Assembly: GCF_001885735.1 (NCBI RefSeq)
Contig: NZ_JXKG01000009.1
Location: 1 to 40,988 of the forward strand
DNA: 40,988 bases
Direction: 5' to 3'
Source of the DNA: Enterococcus canintestini
Lineage (GTDB): Bacteria; Bacillota; Bacilli; Lactobacillales; Enterococcaceae
In this document: positions 1-8,827 of the stretch, piece by piece
How positions within the stretch are numbered: the first letter of the stretch is position 1
Layout of the letters: the number at the start of each line of letters is the position of its first letter
Made by a program: the position numbers and the translations under genes
The notes under the pieces: model-generated
What the model was told of the DNA's origin: nothing
The model's database searches: none
What the model saw: only the letters and a program-made list of their open reading frames with translations

Positions 1-193
1 CACAAAATATTATAGAACCAAAATAAAATCACTTCACAAAGTTATTTACCATAACAGTGAGGCTTAATTTAAATTAATTCACGAAAGAGAAAAAATTGGT
101 TGATTTTAAATGAATAAATAACGGTGGTTATCTACCTGTTTTGAATTTTCAGATAAAAAACAAGCCACTTTTTCTTTTATTAAATTTTCACAA

Positions 194-222
194 TTGACCA
201 TAACTTTAAAACAATTTAATAA
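194..222 (+). promoter_or_regulatory. Candidate tdcA promoter
   Basis: TTGACC (194-199) is followed after 17 bases by TAATAA (217-222). The -35 is good and the -10 only fair. The rest of 1-332 has no ORF that I support. It holds two facing copies of a nine-base motif (134-142 ACCTGTTTT and 271-279 AAAACAGGT) and the small palindrome AGGTGTAACCT at 276-286. A strong AGGAGGAG ribosome site lies at 319-326. Confidence 0.3.
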
Positions 223-332
223 ATAAGAAAATGATTAAAAAAGGAGCAAGTTTTGATTTTACTTTTAAAAAAAACAGGTGTAACCTACAAACGACAAAAT
301 TTTTATCAATACTTTTTTAGGAGGAGTTCATC

Positions 333-2204
333 ATGAGTGAACAAGGAAACGATTTGAATCTAAATGCCCTATTTATTGGGGACAAAGCTGAAAATGGCCA
401 AATTTATAAAGCTTTGTTAAACGAATTAGTAGACGAGCATTTAGGCTGGCGTCAAAATTACATGCCACAAGACATGCCAATTATTACGCCAGAAGAAAAA
501 AGCAGTGAAAGTTTTAAAAACACTGTCAACAAAATGGAAGATGTTTTATCAGAAATTTCTTCTCGCATGCGCAGTCATTCTGTGCCATGGCATACAGCAG
601 GACGTTACTGGGGTCATATGAACTCAGAAACATTAATGCCTTCTTTACTAGCTTACAATTTTGCTATGCTTTGGAATGGTAATAATGTCGCTTATGAATC
701 ATCACCAGCAACAAGCCAAATGGAAGAAGAAGTAGGACATGAATTTGCCCACTTAATGAGCTACAAAAATGGTTGGGGTCATATCGTGGCTGACGGTTCA
801 CTAGCAAACTTAGAAGGTTTATGGTATGCCCGTAATATCAAATCATTACCACTTGCTATGAAAGAAGTAACACCAGAATTAGTTAGCGGTAAATCTGAAT
901 GGGAACTTTTAAATATGTCTACAAAAGAAATTATGGACTTATTAGAAAGTGTACCTGATAAAATTGACGATATTAAAGCTGCTTCTGCTCGTAGTGGTAA
1001 AAACTTAGCTAAATTAGGCAAATGGTTAGTGCCGCAAACAAAACACTATTCATGGTTAAAAGCTGCAGATATTATCGGGATTGGTTTAGATCAAGTTATT
1101 CCTGTACCTGTAGATCACAACTATCGCTTAGATGTAAATGAATTAGAAAAAATCGTGCGTCAATTAGCTGCAGAACAAACACCAATTTTAGGTGTCGTTG
1201 GTGTTGTTGGTTCAACTGAAGAAGGTGCTATTGACCCAATCGATAAAATGGCCGCTTTACGTGACGTTTTAGCAAAAGACGGCATTTACTTCTATTTACA
1301 CGTTGATGCTGCTTATGGTGGTTACGGTCGTGCCATTTTCTTAGATGAAAACAATGACTTCATTCCTTTTGAAAACTTAAAAGATGTTCATTTTGAAAAA
1401 GGTGTTTTCACTGAAAATAAAAATTATATTTTAGAAGAAGTTTACAACGCTTATCGTGCGATTGAAGAAGCTGAATCTGTTACAATCGACCCACATAAAA
1501 TGGGCTATGTTCCTTATTCAGCTGGTGGGATTGTTATTCAAGATATTCGTATGCGTGACGTTATCTCATACTTTGCAACTTATGTATTTGAAAAAGGTGC
1601 GGATATTCCAGCGCTACTTGGGGCTTATATTTTAGAAGGTTCTAAAGCTGGTGCTACAGCTGCTAGTGTTTGGGCTGCTCACCATGTCTTGCCATTAAAC
1701 GTTGCTGGTTACGGTAAATTAATGGGTGCCTCAATTGAAGGCTCACATCGTTTCTTTAATTTCTTAAACAACTTATCCTTTAAAGTTGGCGACAAAGAAA
1801 TTGAAGTACATCCACTAACTTATCCAGATTTCAACATGGTGGATTATGTCTTTAAAGAAAAAGGCAACGATGACTTAGAAGCGATGAACAAATTAAACCA
1901 TGATGTTTACGACTATTCTTCATATGTCAAAGGTAGCATTTACGGCAATGAATTCTTAACTTCTCATACTGACTTTGCAATCCCAGATTATGGTGATAGC
2001 CCATTACAATTTGTGAACCAACTTGGTTTTTCAGATGCAGAATGGCGTCGGGTTGAAAAAATTACCGTTTTACGTGCTAGCGTTATGACACCATACATGA
2101 ACAAAGCAGAAAACTTTGAAGAATATGCTGAAAAAATTAAAGTTGCGCTTCAAGAAAAATTGGAAAAAATCTATGCAGAAAAATTAGTACATTCAGCACA
2201 CTAA
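333..2204 (+). CDS. tdcA: Tyrosine decarboxylase (PLP-dependent)
   Basis: Cytoplasmic group II PLP-dependent decarboxylase that converts L-tyrosine to tyramine and CO2, consuming a proton. The 623-residue length matches lactic acid bacterial tyrosine decarboxylases (about 620). The cofactor lysine is K389 in the motif [12 protein letters not shown], preceded by H388. The HVDAAYGGY stretch carries the aspartate expected to contact the pyridine nitrogen. The ATG follows AGGAGGAG with six bases of spacing, so the start is secure. The next gene is the exchanger tyrP, followed by nhaC, the usual order of the enterococcal tdc cluster; tyrS, which normally precedes it, would lie left of the window. 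Family knowledge links the operon to acid pH and tyrosine. Phenylalanine as a side substrate is known for the family but cannot be read here. Confidence 0.95.
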   Translation: MSEQGNDLNLNALFIGDKAENGQIYKALLNELVDEHLGWRQNYMPQDMPIITPEEKSSESFKNTVNKMEDVLSEISSRMRSHSVPWHTAGRYWGHMNSETLMPSLLAYNFAMLWNGNNVAYESSPATSQMEEEVGHEFAHLMSYKNGWGHIVADGSLANLEGLWYARNIKSLPLAMKEVTPELVSGKSEWELLNMSTKEIMDLLESVPDKIDDIKAASARSGKNLAKLGKWLVPQTKHYSWLKAADIIGIGLDQVIPVPVDHNYRLDVNELEKIVRQLAAEQTPILGVVGVVGSTEEGAIDPIDKMAALRDVLAKDGIYFYLHVDAAYGGYGRAIFLDENNDFIPFENLKDVHFEKGVFTENKNYILEEVYNAYRAIEEAESVTIDPHKMGYVPYSAGGIVIQDIRMRDVISYFATYVFEKGADIPALLGAYILEGSKAGATAASVWAAHHVLPLNVAGYGKLMGASIEGSHRFFNFLNNLSFKVGDKEIEVHPLTYPDFNMVDYVFKEKGNDDLEAMNKLNHDVYDYSSYVKGSIYGNEFLTSHTDFAIPDYGDSPLQFVNQLGFSDAEWRRVEKITVLRASVMTPYMNKAENFEEYAEKIKVALQEKLEKIYAEKLVHSAH

Positions 2205-2213
2205 TCAGTTAGA

Positions 2214-2248
2214 AGACGGCAGGATCAGTTGCCGTCTGGCAACTGATC
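2214..2248 (+). promoter_or_regulatory. Two mutually exclusive hairpins between tdcA and tyrP
   Basis: Stem 1 pairs AGACGGCA (2214-2221) with TGCCGTCT (2230-2237). Stem 2 pairs GATCAGTTGCC (2223-2233) with GGCAACTGATC (2238-2248) around a four-base loop. The two share 2230-2233 and cannot coexist. A further ATCAGTT at 2204-2210 could also pair with AACTGAT at 2241-2247. No clean T-tract follows, so the structure looks like an mRNA processing or attenuation element rather than a strong terminator. Confidence 0.6.
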
Positions 2249-2281
2249 GACTGCGGTCCAATTTTAAGGAGCGTGTCAAAA

Positions 2282-3718
2282 GTGAGTAAGTCAGATATTA
2301 ATAAAATTAGCTTGGGTACTTTTATCGGACTGACAATGGCATTGTGTGCCACAGTTCGTAGTATCCCAACTTTAGCAGCAGTTGGATGGACGTTAATTTT
2401 CTATTCCATTTTTGCGGTTGTCTTTTTTGCCGGCCCAATTTCAATGATTTCCGGTGAACTTTCTACCATGTTACCTGAAGAAGGTGGCCCCCAATTATGG
2501 GTAAAAACTGCTTTAGGTAGTAAATGGGGATTTGTTGTCGCTTGGCTATTGTGGGTGCAAATGTTCCCAGGAATGGTAATGGTTGCTTCGACATTAGGGC
2601 CTCTTTTAGGTAATACATTTGGTAATGTGGCGTTAGGCAATAATCACTGGTTTGTTTTAGCTTGTATTTTAATTATTTATTGGATTATTACCATTTTGAA
2701 TTTAAAATTTGATATGGCCAAAGTTGGTGGGAACATCGGTGTTTGGCTAGGGGTTTATATTCCAGTTGTGGTCATGTTTGTTTTAGGTCTTTTTGCATTT
2801 TTCAAAGTCGGTTTAGTTTCAAACGGCTATTTGGGTGCTTTTTCTTGGTCTAAAATGTTACCAGATTTACAACACATTGAAACGTTAAAATATTTAGCAG
2901 GGATTAGCTTTATTTTCGTTGGGATTGAAATGAGTTCTGTTTATATGCCACGATTAAAAGATTCAACTAAGAACTATACAAAAGGTGTTTTCATTGCTTT
3001 AATTGGTTTGGTTTTATTAAATGTGATTAATGCGATGTTAGTTGCAAATGTAGTTCCTGCTGGAAAAATGGAATTAGCCAACATTACGCAACCAATCATT
3101 ATTTACTGTGAAATTTTAGGTTTACCAAAAATTATTGGGAATATTTTCAGTTTCATGGTCTTTATTGGGGTATTATTACAACTTTCAGCTTGGGTAACAG
3201 GCCCTTCAAAAACAATTATTCAAGTTGCCAGAGAAGGTTTCTTACCACCAAAATTTGGTTTCCAAAAAGAAAACAAATACGGCGTTTCTAAAAATGTTGT
3301 CTTAACCCAATCTATTGTCATTTCATTGTTTGCCTTATTATATGGGGTAATGGATGACGTTAGCGCAGTTTTCTTAACTTTAACAAATGCGACAACCATT
3401 GTTTATTGTATCGTTTATGTCTTAATTGCGATTTCTGTTTTAGAATTGCGCAAACACCGTCCTGAAATGGCACGCCCATACCGGATTGGTAAAAAAGGTA
3501 ACGCCTTTGTGTGGGTTGTTAGTTTGATGTTGCTATTTTCAATTGTAGTCGTTACGTATGCGACATTAAGAACTTCAACTTTAGCAAACGCATTACTTGT
3601 TGCGGCAATTGCAATTGTGATGTTTGTTATTCCTTTGGTCATTAATCACTTTAAGAAAAATGACTGGAAAGTTGCTGTTAGTGACAATTCTGCAGACCAC
3701 TTGCATCATAGTCATTAA
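2282..3718 (+). CDS. tyrP: Tyrosine/tyramine exchanger, APC superfamily
   Basis: Integral membrane antiporter of the amino acid-polyamine-organocation superfamily. Next to tdcA it is expected to import tyrosine and export tyramine, which generates proton motive force. The product has about 12 hydrophobic segments, and its N-terminal stretch (residues GTFIGLTMALCATV) sits where APC carriers bind substrate. It ends in a His-rich cytoplasmic tail (DHLHHSH). A GTG at 2273 would be only one base from the AAGGAG at 2266-2271, so the in-frame GTG at 2282, ten bases away, is preferred; it gives 478 residues. The gene lies 77 bases after tdcA with a structured spacer and no own promoter that I can see, so co-transcription is likely. 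It is followed by a clear terminator. Confidence 0.88.
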   Translation: MSKSDINKISLGTFIGLTMALCATVRSIPTLAAVGWTLIFYSIFAVVFFAGPISMISGELSTMLPEEGGPQLWVKTALGSKWGFVVAWLLWVQMFPGMVMVASTLGPLLGNTFGNVALGNNHWFVLACILIIYWIITILNLKFDMAKVGGNIGVWLGVYIPVVVMFVLGLFAFFKVGLVSNGYLGAFSWSKMLPDLQHIETLKYLAGISFIFVGIEMSSVYMPRLKDSTKNYTKGVFIALIGLVLLNVINAMLVANVVPAGKMELANITQPIIIYCEILGLPKIIGNIFSFMVFIGVLLQLSAWVTGPSKTIIQVAREGFLPPKFGFQKENKYGVSKNVVLTQSIVISLFALLYGVMDDVSAVFLTLTNATTIVYCIVYVLIAISVLELRKHRPEMARPYRIGKKGNAFVWVVSLMLLFSIVVVTYATLRTSTLANALLVAAIAIVMFVIPLVINHFKKNDWKVAVSDNSADHLHHSH

Positions 3719-3730
3719 CAACTTTTTAAG

Positions 3731-3765
3731 CGTCCTGTCGTAAGACCTTGCGGCAGGGCGTTTTT
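3731..3765 (+). terminator. Terminator after tyrP
   Basis: CGTCCTGTCG (3731-3740) pairs with CGGCAGGGCG (3751-3760) through ten base pairs, two of them G-U, and is followed by five T. It separates tdcA-tyrP from nhaC. Confidence 0.85.
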
Positions 3766-3821
3766 ACTATGAAAAAACTTTTATCTTAATTTTAAAGACA
3801 AAGTGTAAAGAAGGTATTGTT

Positions 3822-5201
3822 GTGAAAAAAATTTCTACTAAAGAAAGTGCTGCGATTTTAGCGGCTATGTTAGCTATTTTAGGTATCTTAATTATTGGCT
3901 TTCAATTAAGTCCGCATATTCCTATTTTATTTGTTTTTATGTTGTTACTTTTATATGGACGTGTGAGGAAATTTTCGTGGGATGATATTCATGGAGGCAT
4001 TATTAATGGGATAACACCTGGAATTATTCCTATTATTATCTTTTTACTCATTGGGGTATTGGTCGCTTCTTGGATTTTAGCCGGAACGATTCCTACTATC
4101 ATGGTCTATGGCTTTAAAATTATTTCGGTTCGCTTTTTCTTACCGACAGTATTTGTTGTTTGTTCGATTGTAGGTTTAACAGTTGGTAGCTCATTTACCA
4201 CTATTTCAACGATTGGGATTGCTTTTTTAGGAATTGGTCATATTTTAGGATTTCACGATGCTTACACAGCTGGCGCAGTTGTTTCAGGGGCATTTTTAGG
4301 CAATAATATTTCACCTTTATCAGATACGACGAATTTAGCCGCTGGTATTGGGGAAATTGATTTGTTTCAACACATCGCCAATATGCGTTTTACGGATTTA
4401 CCCGCCTTTGCAATTAGTTTTTTACTTTATATTTTCTTAGGTCACACGAATAAAACCGCAAATTTAACCAGTGTCAATGAGATGATTACGAGTATGCAAA
4501 ATAATTTCTGGATTTCACCGTGGACTTTAATTCCGTTGGTGGTGCTATTTGTGATGGCAATAAAAAAAATCCCCGCAATTGCGACCCTTTTAACTGGTGC
4601 AACAGTAGCAGTGGTTATTAGTTTTATTCACGATCAAAGTTTAACAGTTCAAAAAGTAGCCGATATTTTGATGAATGGATTTAAAGCGGAAACCGACAGT
4701 GAAAAGTTAAATACGCTTTTATCTCGGGGAGGTATCATGAGTATGCTCGGTTCGGCGAGCTTGATTATTTTAGCGTTAGCTTTAGGTGGTTTGTTGTTAA
4801 AATATAAGATTGTGGAAAATATTGTGGAAGCACTGAAAAATAAGATGGATCGTCCTTCTCGTTTAATTGGTCTGACTGCACTAAGCAGTATCGGCGTAAA
4901 TATTATCGTGGGCGAACAATATTTATCGGTGATTTTACCCGGCGAAACCTTTAAAAAATCTTTTGAAACCGCGAAGTTAGACAATCGCTATTTAACTAGA
5001 ACGCTAGCGGATGCCGGAGCGAGCGTTAATGCCTTAATTCCTTGGGGCGTTAGTGGTACCTTTATTGCAGGAACTTTGAAAGTAAGTGCACTAGCATATG
5101 TACCGTTTGCCTTTTTTCCGTTATTAGCACCTATAATTACAATTGTGGTCGGATTTATTTTGAATCAACGACACACACAGGCAGCGCATCCGGTAAGTTA
5201 A
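3822..5201 (+). CDS. nhaC: Na+/H+ antiporter, NhaC family
   Basis: Multi-pass membrane protein of 459 residues with about 11-12 hydrophobic segments and the NhaC-type regions GSSFTTISTIGIAFLG and GNNISPLSDTTNLAAG. It is expected to exchange sodium for protons and so support pH and ion balance. The GTG start has AAAGAAGG seven bases upstream (3807-3814). Its position after tdcA-tyrP matches the nhaC-like gene that closes the enterococcal tdc cluster. The terminator after tyrP suggests that it is expressed partly or wholly from its own promoter. The exact ion cannot be read from sequence; related NhaC-type proteins also exchange organic acids or amines, so a role linked to tyramine metabolism is possible but unproven. 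Confidence 0.85.
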   Translation: MKKISTKESAAILAAMLAILGILIIGFQLSPHIPILFVFMLLLLYGRVRKFSWDDIHGGIINGITPGIIPIIIFLLIGVLVASWILAGTIPTIMVYGFKIISVRFFLPTVFVVCSIVGLTVGSSFTTISTIGIAFLGIGHILGFHDAYTAGAVVSGAFLGNNISPLSDTTNLAAGIGEIDLFQHIANMRFTDLPAFAISFLLYIFLGHTNKTANLTSVNEMITSMQNNFWISPWTLIPLVVLFVMAIKKIPAIATLLTGATVAVVISFIHDQSLTVQKVADILMNGFKAETDSEKLNTLLSRGGIMSMLGSASLIILALALGGLLLKYKIVENIVEALKNKMDRPSRLIGLTALSSIGVNIIVGEQYLSVILPGETFKKSFETAKLDNRYLTRTLADAGASVNALIPWGVSGTFIAGTLKVSALAYVPFAFFPLLAPIITIVVGFILNQRHTQAAHPVS

Positions 5202-5212
5202 TAAAGATAAAG

Positions 5213-5370
5213 AAAAGTTGTGACAAGACTCTTGTCACAACTTTTTTTGAAAATAAATGGTATGGCAGAAGCAGCTTCTTATTTAATAAGCTGAAATTTC
5301 GCAAAAATTTGAAAAGTCATTTTTTTGAAATTCCTTCTTAGTTTTTGAAGTAGGTTACTTCTGTCACAGA
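5213..5370. repeat. Composite palindromic intergenic repeat, copy A; bidirectional terminator
   Basis: It starts with a perfect 14-bp hairpin (5214-5227 with 5231-5244, loop ACT), T-rich on both strands, so it can end nhaC (+) and, weakly, the ATPase transcript (-). The remainder holds a facing AGAAGCAGCTTCT and a distal AAGTAGGTTACTTCTGTCACAGA block. A core ending TTTTTTTGAAATTCCTTCTTA (5320-5340) is nearly shared with copy C. This fits the EFAR class of enterococcal repeats as I remember it. Confidence 0.6.
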
Positions 5371-5388
5371 CATTTTTGACTCTTAAAT

Positions 5389-8136
5389 TTAATGACTGCG
5401 TATAATTTTTTTGCGAATTTCTTCAATCAAGATAAGTGGCAATGGGATACAAATTAAAAATAACCAGTCTTTAAGTTGAATGCCAGTCGTGCCAAATAAT
5501 TTTTGTAAGAAGGGAAGATACATCAAACATGTGATTAAGATAATTTCAAAAATGATTCCCCCTAAAATGCGTTTATTTGAAAATAAGCCAATTTCAAATA
5601 AGGATTGCTTTTCAGTCCGACAGTTAAAAACAGCACCGATTTGACAGAAAACAATTGCCGCTAGTGTCATAGTGGTAGCCATGAGATAAACTTTCCCGTT
5701 TGCTGCCAATGCGACAGCTGGCCAACCGTTTAGGTGATTGACAAAAAAGTAAGCGCCAATGGAAATAAATGAAGCCATTAGGCCATAAAAACCAAAAGCT
5801 TTGATGATAATCTGTTTGGTTAACAAATGTTCAGATTGTTTGCGGGGTGGCTTTTTCATAGTGCCAGCTTCCGTTTGTTCAGTGGCTAGTCCTAAGGCAG
5901 GAAGCATGTCAGTACCAAGATCAATGGTCAAAATTTGCATAACCGTTAAAGGTAAAGGAATAGTACCTTTTGATAGTAAAAATAGTAGTGATGGAATTGC
6001 TTCAGGCATATTACTATTTAAAATATAAAGTAAAAATTTACGAATATTATTGTAAACAGTCCGTCCTTCTTCAATCGCATTGACAATTGAGGTGAAATTA
6101 TCGTCAGTTAAAATCATATCTGCCGCTTCTTTTGCAACATCAGTGCCTGTAATACCCATCGCAACGCCAATATCCGCTTTTTTTAAAGCAGGGGCGTCAT
6201 TTACACCGTCACCAGTGGAGGCAACTACTTCCCCTAAACTTTGCAAGGTGGAAACGACACGATATTTTTGCTCTGGCGCTACACGGGCAAAAATAACTTC
6301 ATGACGTAAATTTTCTTTTAAGGTTGCTTCATCCATAGCAGCTAAATCATCCCCAGTAATAACCCGCACATCATCACTTTTAACAATACCGATTTTGCGA
6401 GCAATACTTTCAGCAGTTAGACCGTAATCGCCAGTGACCATAATAATACGGATCGACGCATCGTGACATTTTTGAATTGCCTCGATCACATTTTCCCGTG
6501 GTGGATCTTGGCTGGCGGTAATGCCGACAAAAATCAAATTTTGTTCGCAGTTCTCAATTGTTAATTCTTCATTGGGCTTTAGTGGACGATAGGCAAAAGC
6601 TAACGTGCGGAGCCCTTCTTTTGCGAAGTGATCGTTTTGAGTTAAAATTTGCTTTTTGAGAGTATCGTCTAAAGGCGCGACTTGGCCATTTTTTAAATAA
6701 CTCTGACAACAGCTTAAAACTTCGGTAATGCCACCTTTGGTAAAAACGTATTGCTGATTATCATGGGTATGAATAGTGGACATGCGTTTACGTTTTGAGT
6801 CAAAAGGAAGTTCGCTTTTTCGAGGATAATTTTTTTGTTCATCGCTTAAATCATAATCGGCTTTACTAGCTAAAATTAAAATACTACCTTCATCAGGGCT
6901 ACCGACGAGTTGATAGTGATCATTTTTTTCTTCAATGGCAGAATCATTACATAAACTGCCGATGCGCAATAGTTGTAGTAAATCTTTTTCTTGGGATAGA
7001 TCAATTCGTGTGTCTCCCTTTTTAACAATACCATTTGGTTCATAACCTGTCCCAGAAACGGTGTAGCTTGACTCAGGTAGCCATACTTTTTCAATTGTCA
7101 TTTCATTTTTGGTTAAAGTACCCGTCTTATCTGAACAAATTACTGTTGTTTCACCTAGTGTTTCTACACTGTTCAAATGTTTAACTAACGCATTCTTTTT
7201 TGCCATTTTTTGAACCGCCATCGCCAAAGATAGTGTAACTGTCGGCAGTAAACCTTCTGGAATAAAAGCTACCACCATGCCAAGGGCAAAAATAAATGCT
7301 TTCGGCCAAGGATAACCGACAAAAAAGACCGCAGCGATAAAAAATAAAATACCAATTCCAATGGCTATGATGGAAAGCTGACGAGTTAAAATATCTAATT
7401 CTTTTTGTAAGGGACTTTTCACGTCGGTTACAGAAGTCGTCAATGAAGCGATTTGTCCAAATTCTGTGTCCATCCCAGTCGCTAAAACGACAAATACCCC
7501 ACTGCCGTTGACTACAGAAGTTCCTTCGTAAACTAAATTGGCTTCGGCATATTTACCAGCACTTTTTAATGCCTCATCTGTTTGAATCTCGATTTCTTTA
7601 TTGACGGTAGTGGATTCACCTGTTAAAGACGATTGATTAACTTCTAAACTGTCAGCAGTTAACAGGCGACCGTCAGCGGGGATGTTATCACCACTATTTA
7701 AAGTAACAATATCACCAGGGACTAAATCAGCCGCTAAAATTTTATTTGCTTGCCCGTTACGGATGACTTTCACGTAACTAGGTAACATTTTTTGCAGTGC
7801 GCTTGTAGCTTGTTGGGCGCGATATTGTTGCCAGAAACTAAAAATACCATTAATAACATTTACGAGCCAAATTGCAATTCCTAATTCTGGTGTACCAGTT
7901 AAAAGGGCAATAAAGCCGGCAATCCATAGTAAAATAGCCATCATACTGGTGAAGTTGGTCAAAAATGTTTTAAGCATAGACTGCTTTTGGGTAGTTGCGA
8001 TTACATTTTTACCGTATTTTTCCAATCTTTTTTGGACTTCTTGATCGGTAAGCCCATTTTTTGAACTATTTATCTTTGCGAGACTATCTTCACTGCTTAA
8101 TTTAGCGTATTCTTGCAGCGTGTTTGTTTGTGTCAT
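5389..8136 (-). CDS. P-type cation-transporting ATPase (P2 type)
   Basis: ATP-driven membrane cation pump of 915 residues, full length for the P2 family. In order it has an N-terminal cation-ATPase domain (about 10-80), a TGES actuator motif (SLTGEST), the PEGLLP membrane motif, the phosphorylated aspartate D336 in DKTGTLT, a nucleotide-binding domain with KGG (FTKGGI), the hinge TGDGVNDAPALKKADIG, and a C-terminal block of six hydrophobic segments. PEGLLPTVTLSLA resembles Na+/K+-type and related bacterial pumps more than SERCA (PEGLPA), so the ion is uncertain: Na+, K+, Ca2+ and Mn2+ all occur in relatives. The ATG follows GGTGGTGAT. It is transcribed away from the next gene, and an interrupted palindrome sits between the two starts. 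Confidence 0.9.
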   Translation of the reverse strand: MTQTNTLQEYAKLSSEDSLAKINSSKNGLTDQEVQKRLEKYGKNVIATTQKQSMLKTFLTNFTSMMAILLWIAGFIALLTGTPELGIAIWLVNVINGIFSFWQQYRAQQATSALQKMLPSYVKVIRNGQANKILAADLVPGDIVTLNSGDNIPADGRLLTADSLEVNQSSLTGESTTVNKEIEIQTDEALKSAGKYAEANLVYEGTSVVNGSGVFVVLATGMDTEFGQIASLTTSVTDVKSPLQKELDILTRQLSIIAIGIGILFFIAAVFFVGYPWPKAFIFALGMVVAFIPEGLLPTVTLSLAMAVQKMAKKNALVKHLNSVETLGETTVICSDKTGTLTKNEMTIEKVWLPESSYTVSGTGYEPNGIVKKGDTRIDLSQEKDLLQLLRIGSLCNDSAIEEKNDHYQLVGSPDEGSILILASKADYDLSDEQKNYPRKSELPFDSKRKRMSTIHTHDNQQYVFTKGGITEVLSCCQSYLKNGQVAPLDDTLKKQILTQNDHFAKEGLRTLAFAYRPLKPNEELTIENCEQNLIFVGITASQDPPRENVIEAIQKCHDASIRIIMVTGDYGLTAESIARKIGIVKSDDVRVITGDDLAAMDEATLKENLRHEVIFARVAPEQKYRVVSTLQSLGEVVASTGDGVNDAPALKKADIGVAMGITGTDVAKEAADMILTDDNFTSIVNAIEEGRTVYNNIRKFLLYILNSNMPEAIPSLLFLLSKGTIPLPLTVMQILTIDLGTDMLPALGLATEQTEAGTMKKPPRKQSEHLLTKQIIIKAFGFYGLMASFISIGAYFFVNHLNGWPAVALAANGKVYLMATTMTLAAIVFCQIGAVFNCRTEKQSLFEIGLFSNKRILGGIIFEIILITCLMYLPFLQKLFGTTGIQLKDWLFLICIPLPLILIEEIRKKIIRSH

Positions 8137-8210
8137 CTCACATCACCACCTTTGCCTATATTTTCCAAGACTCTTAAAAAAATTGCAAAAAATAACCCTT
8201 TTTTTCGAGA

Positions 8211-8251
8211 ATACTTTCTAATTAGTCGAAAAACCGCTAAAATGAAAGTAT
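8211..8251. promoter_or_regulatory. Interrupted palindrome over the divergent promoter region
   Basis: ATACTTTCTAATTAG (8211-8225) faces CTAAAATGAAAGTAT (8237-8251); 13 of 15 positions are complementary around an 11-base centre. A candidate promoter for the rightward gene, TTTCTA (8215-8220) with 17 bases to TAAAAT (8238-8243), lies inside the arms, as expected for an operator. Confidence 0.45.
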
Positions 8252-8276
8252 CACAAAAAAGAAAGTAGGAATAACT

Positions 8277-8714
8277 GTGAGACCAAATCTTGGTTATTAT
8301 GTCCAAAATATTAATGATATCGTACAAGATACTGAAAAAATTGGGGAAGAGATGAATCCTCATTATGAAATTATTCGGAAGGCAATTGATGAAGACAAAT
8401 TAGCAGAATTAACACCTGAAAAAATTGCTGAAGTAGTTGATGTCTTTACTGCCGGTACTAAAAAATACAAAGCGATGTTAGCGCAAATTGAAAAATTACG
8501 TCCTCCTGCTAAAGTAATGGGAATTCATAAAAAATTTCAACGTTCTTATGAAAAATACGTCGCTGGTTGCGATGAGATGATTGCCAGTCTACAAACAGAA
8601 CATGGAATTGATACGAAAGCCTTTGATGCTTCTGAAACAAAACAAGATGAAGCAACAGATGAAATTTCATTTTCAATTCAACGGATGACCAATTTATTAC
8701 TTGGTAAGAAGTAA
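8277..8714 (+). CDS. Hypothetical helical protein, 145 aa
   Basis: I do not recognise this family. The product is soluble, charged and almost entirely helical by composition (Lys/Glu/Asp/Ala-rich, few Gly or Pro), with no signal peptide or membrane segment. A central stretch (GTKKYKAMLAQIEKLRPP) suggests a helical bundle. The GTG at 8277 follows TAGGAA at 8266-8271 with reasonable spacing; an internal ATG at 8352 has no better ribosome site. It is divergent from the P-type ATPase and shares a palindromic promoter region with it, so the two may answer to one regulator. The stop is followed by hairpin 1 of repeat copy B, which can serve as its terminator. Confidence 0.75.
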   Translation: MRPNLGYYVQNINDIVQDTEKIGEEMNPHYEIIRKAIDEDKLAELTPEKIAEVVDVFTAGTKKYKAMLAQIEKLRPPAKVMGIHKKFQRSYEKYVAGCDEMIASLQTEHGIDTKAFDASETKQDEATDEISFSIQRMTNLLLGKK

Positions 8715-8737
8715 ATTTGAAAGATAAAAGTGTTTAA

Positions 8738-8827
8738 AGAAGGTGTGACAAGACTTTTGTCACACCTTCTATTTTCGAATAAACGGTGCAATAGAAGCTG
8801 GTCGCTTCTGTTGCAACCTCTTTTTTT
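8738..8827. repeat. Composite palindromic intergenic repeat, copy B; tandem terminator hairpins
   Basis: Hairpin 1: AGAAGGTGTGACAA (8738-8751) with its complement at 8757-8770. Hairpin 2: GGTGCAATAGAAGC (8785-8798) with GCTTCTGTTGCAACC (8804-8818), one bulge, followed by seven T (8821-8827). Both hairpins match copy C closely and copy A in part. This is the compact form without the AT-rich core. Confidence 0.65.

Noticed and set aside
1-332. Looked for a tyrosine T-box ahead of tdcA
   Set aside because: No T-box motif (GGTGG..CCGCG-like) or terminator was found. In enterococci that control lies ahead of tyrS, which would be left of the window.
8133-8363. Minus-strand ORF of 76 codons overlapping the start of the 145-aa gene
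   Set aside because: It runs antisense over the ATPase/145-aa promoter region, has low-complexity aromatic and hydrophobic composition and no ribosome site. The opposite-strand gene is better supported.
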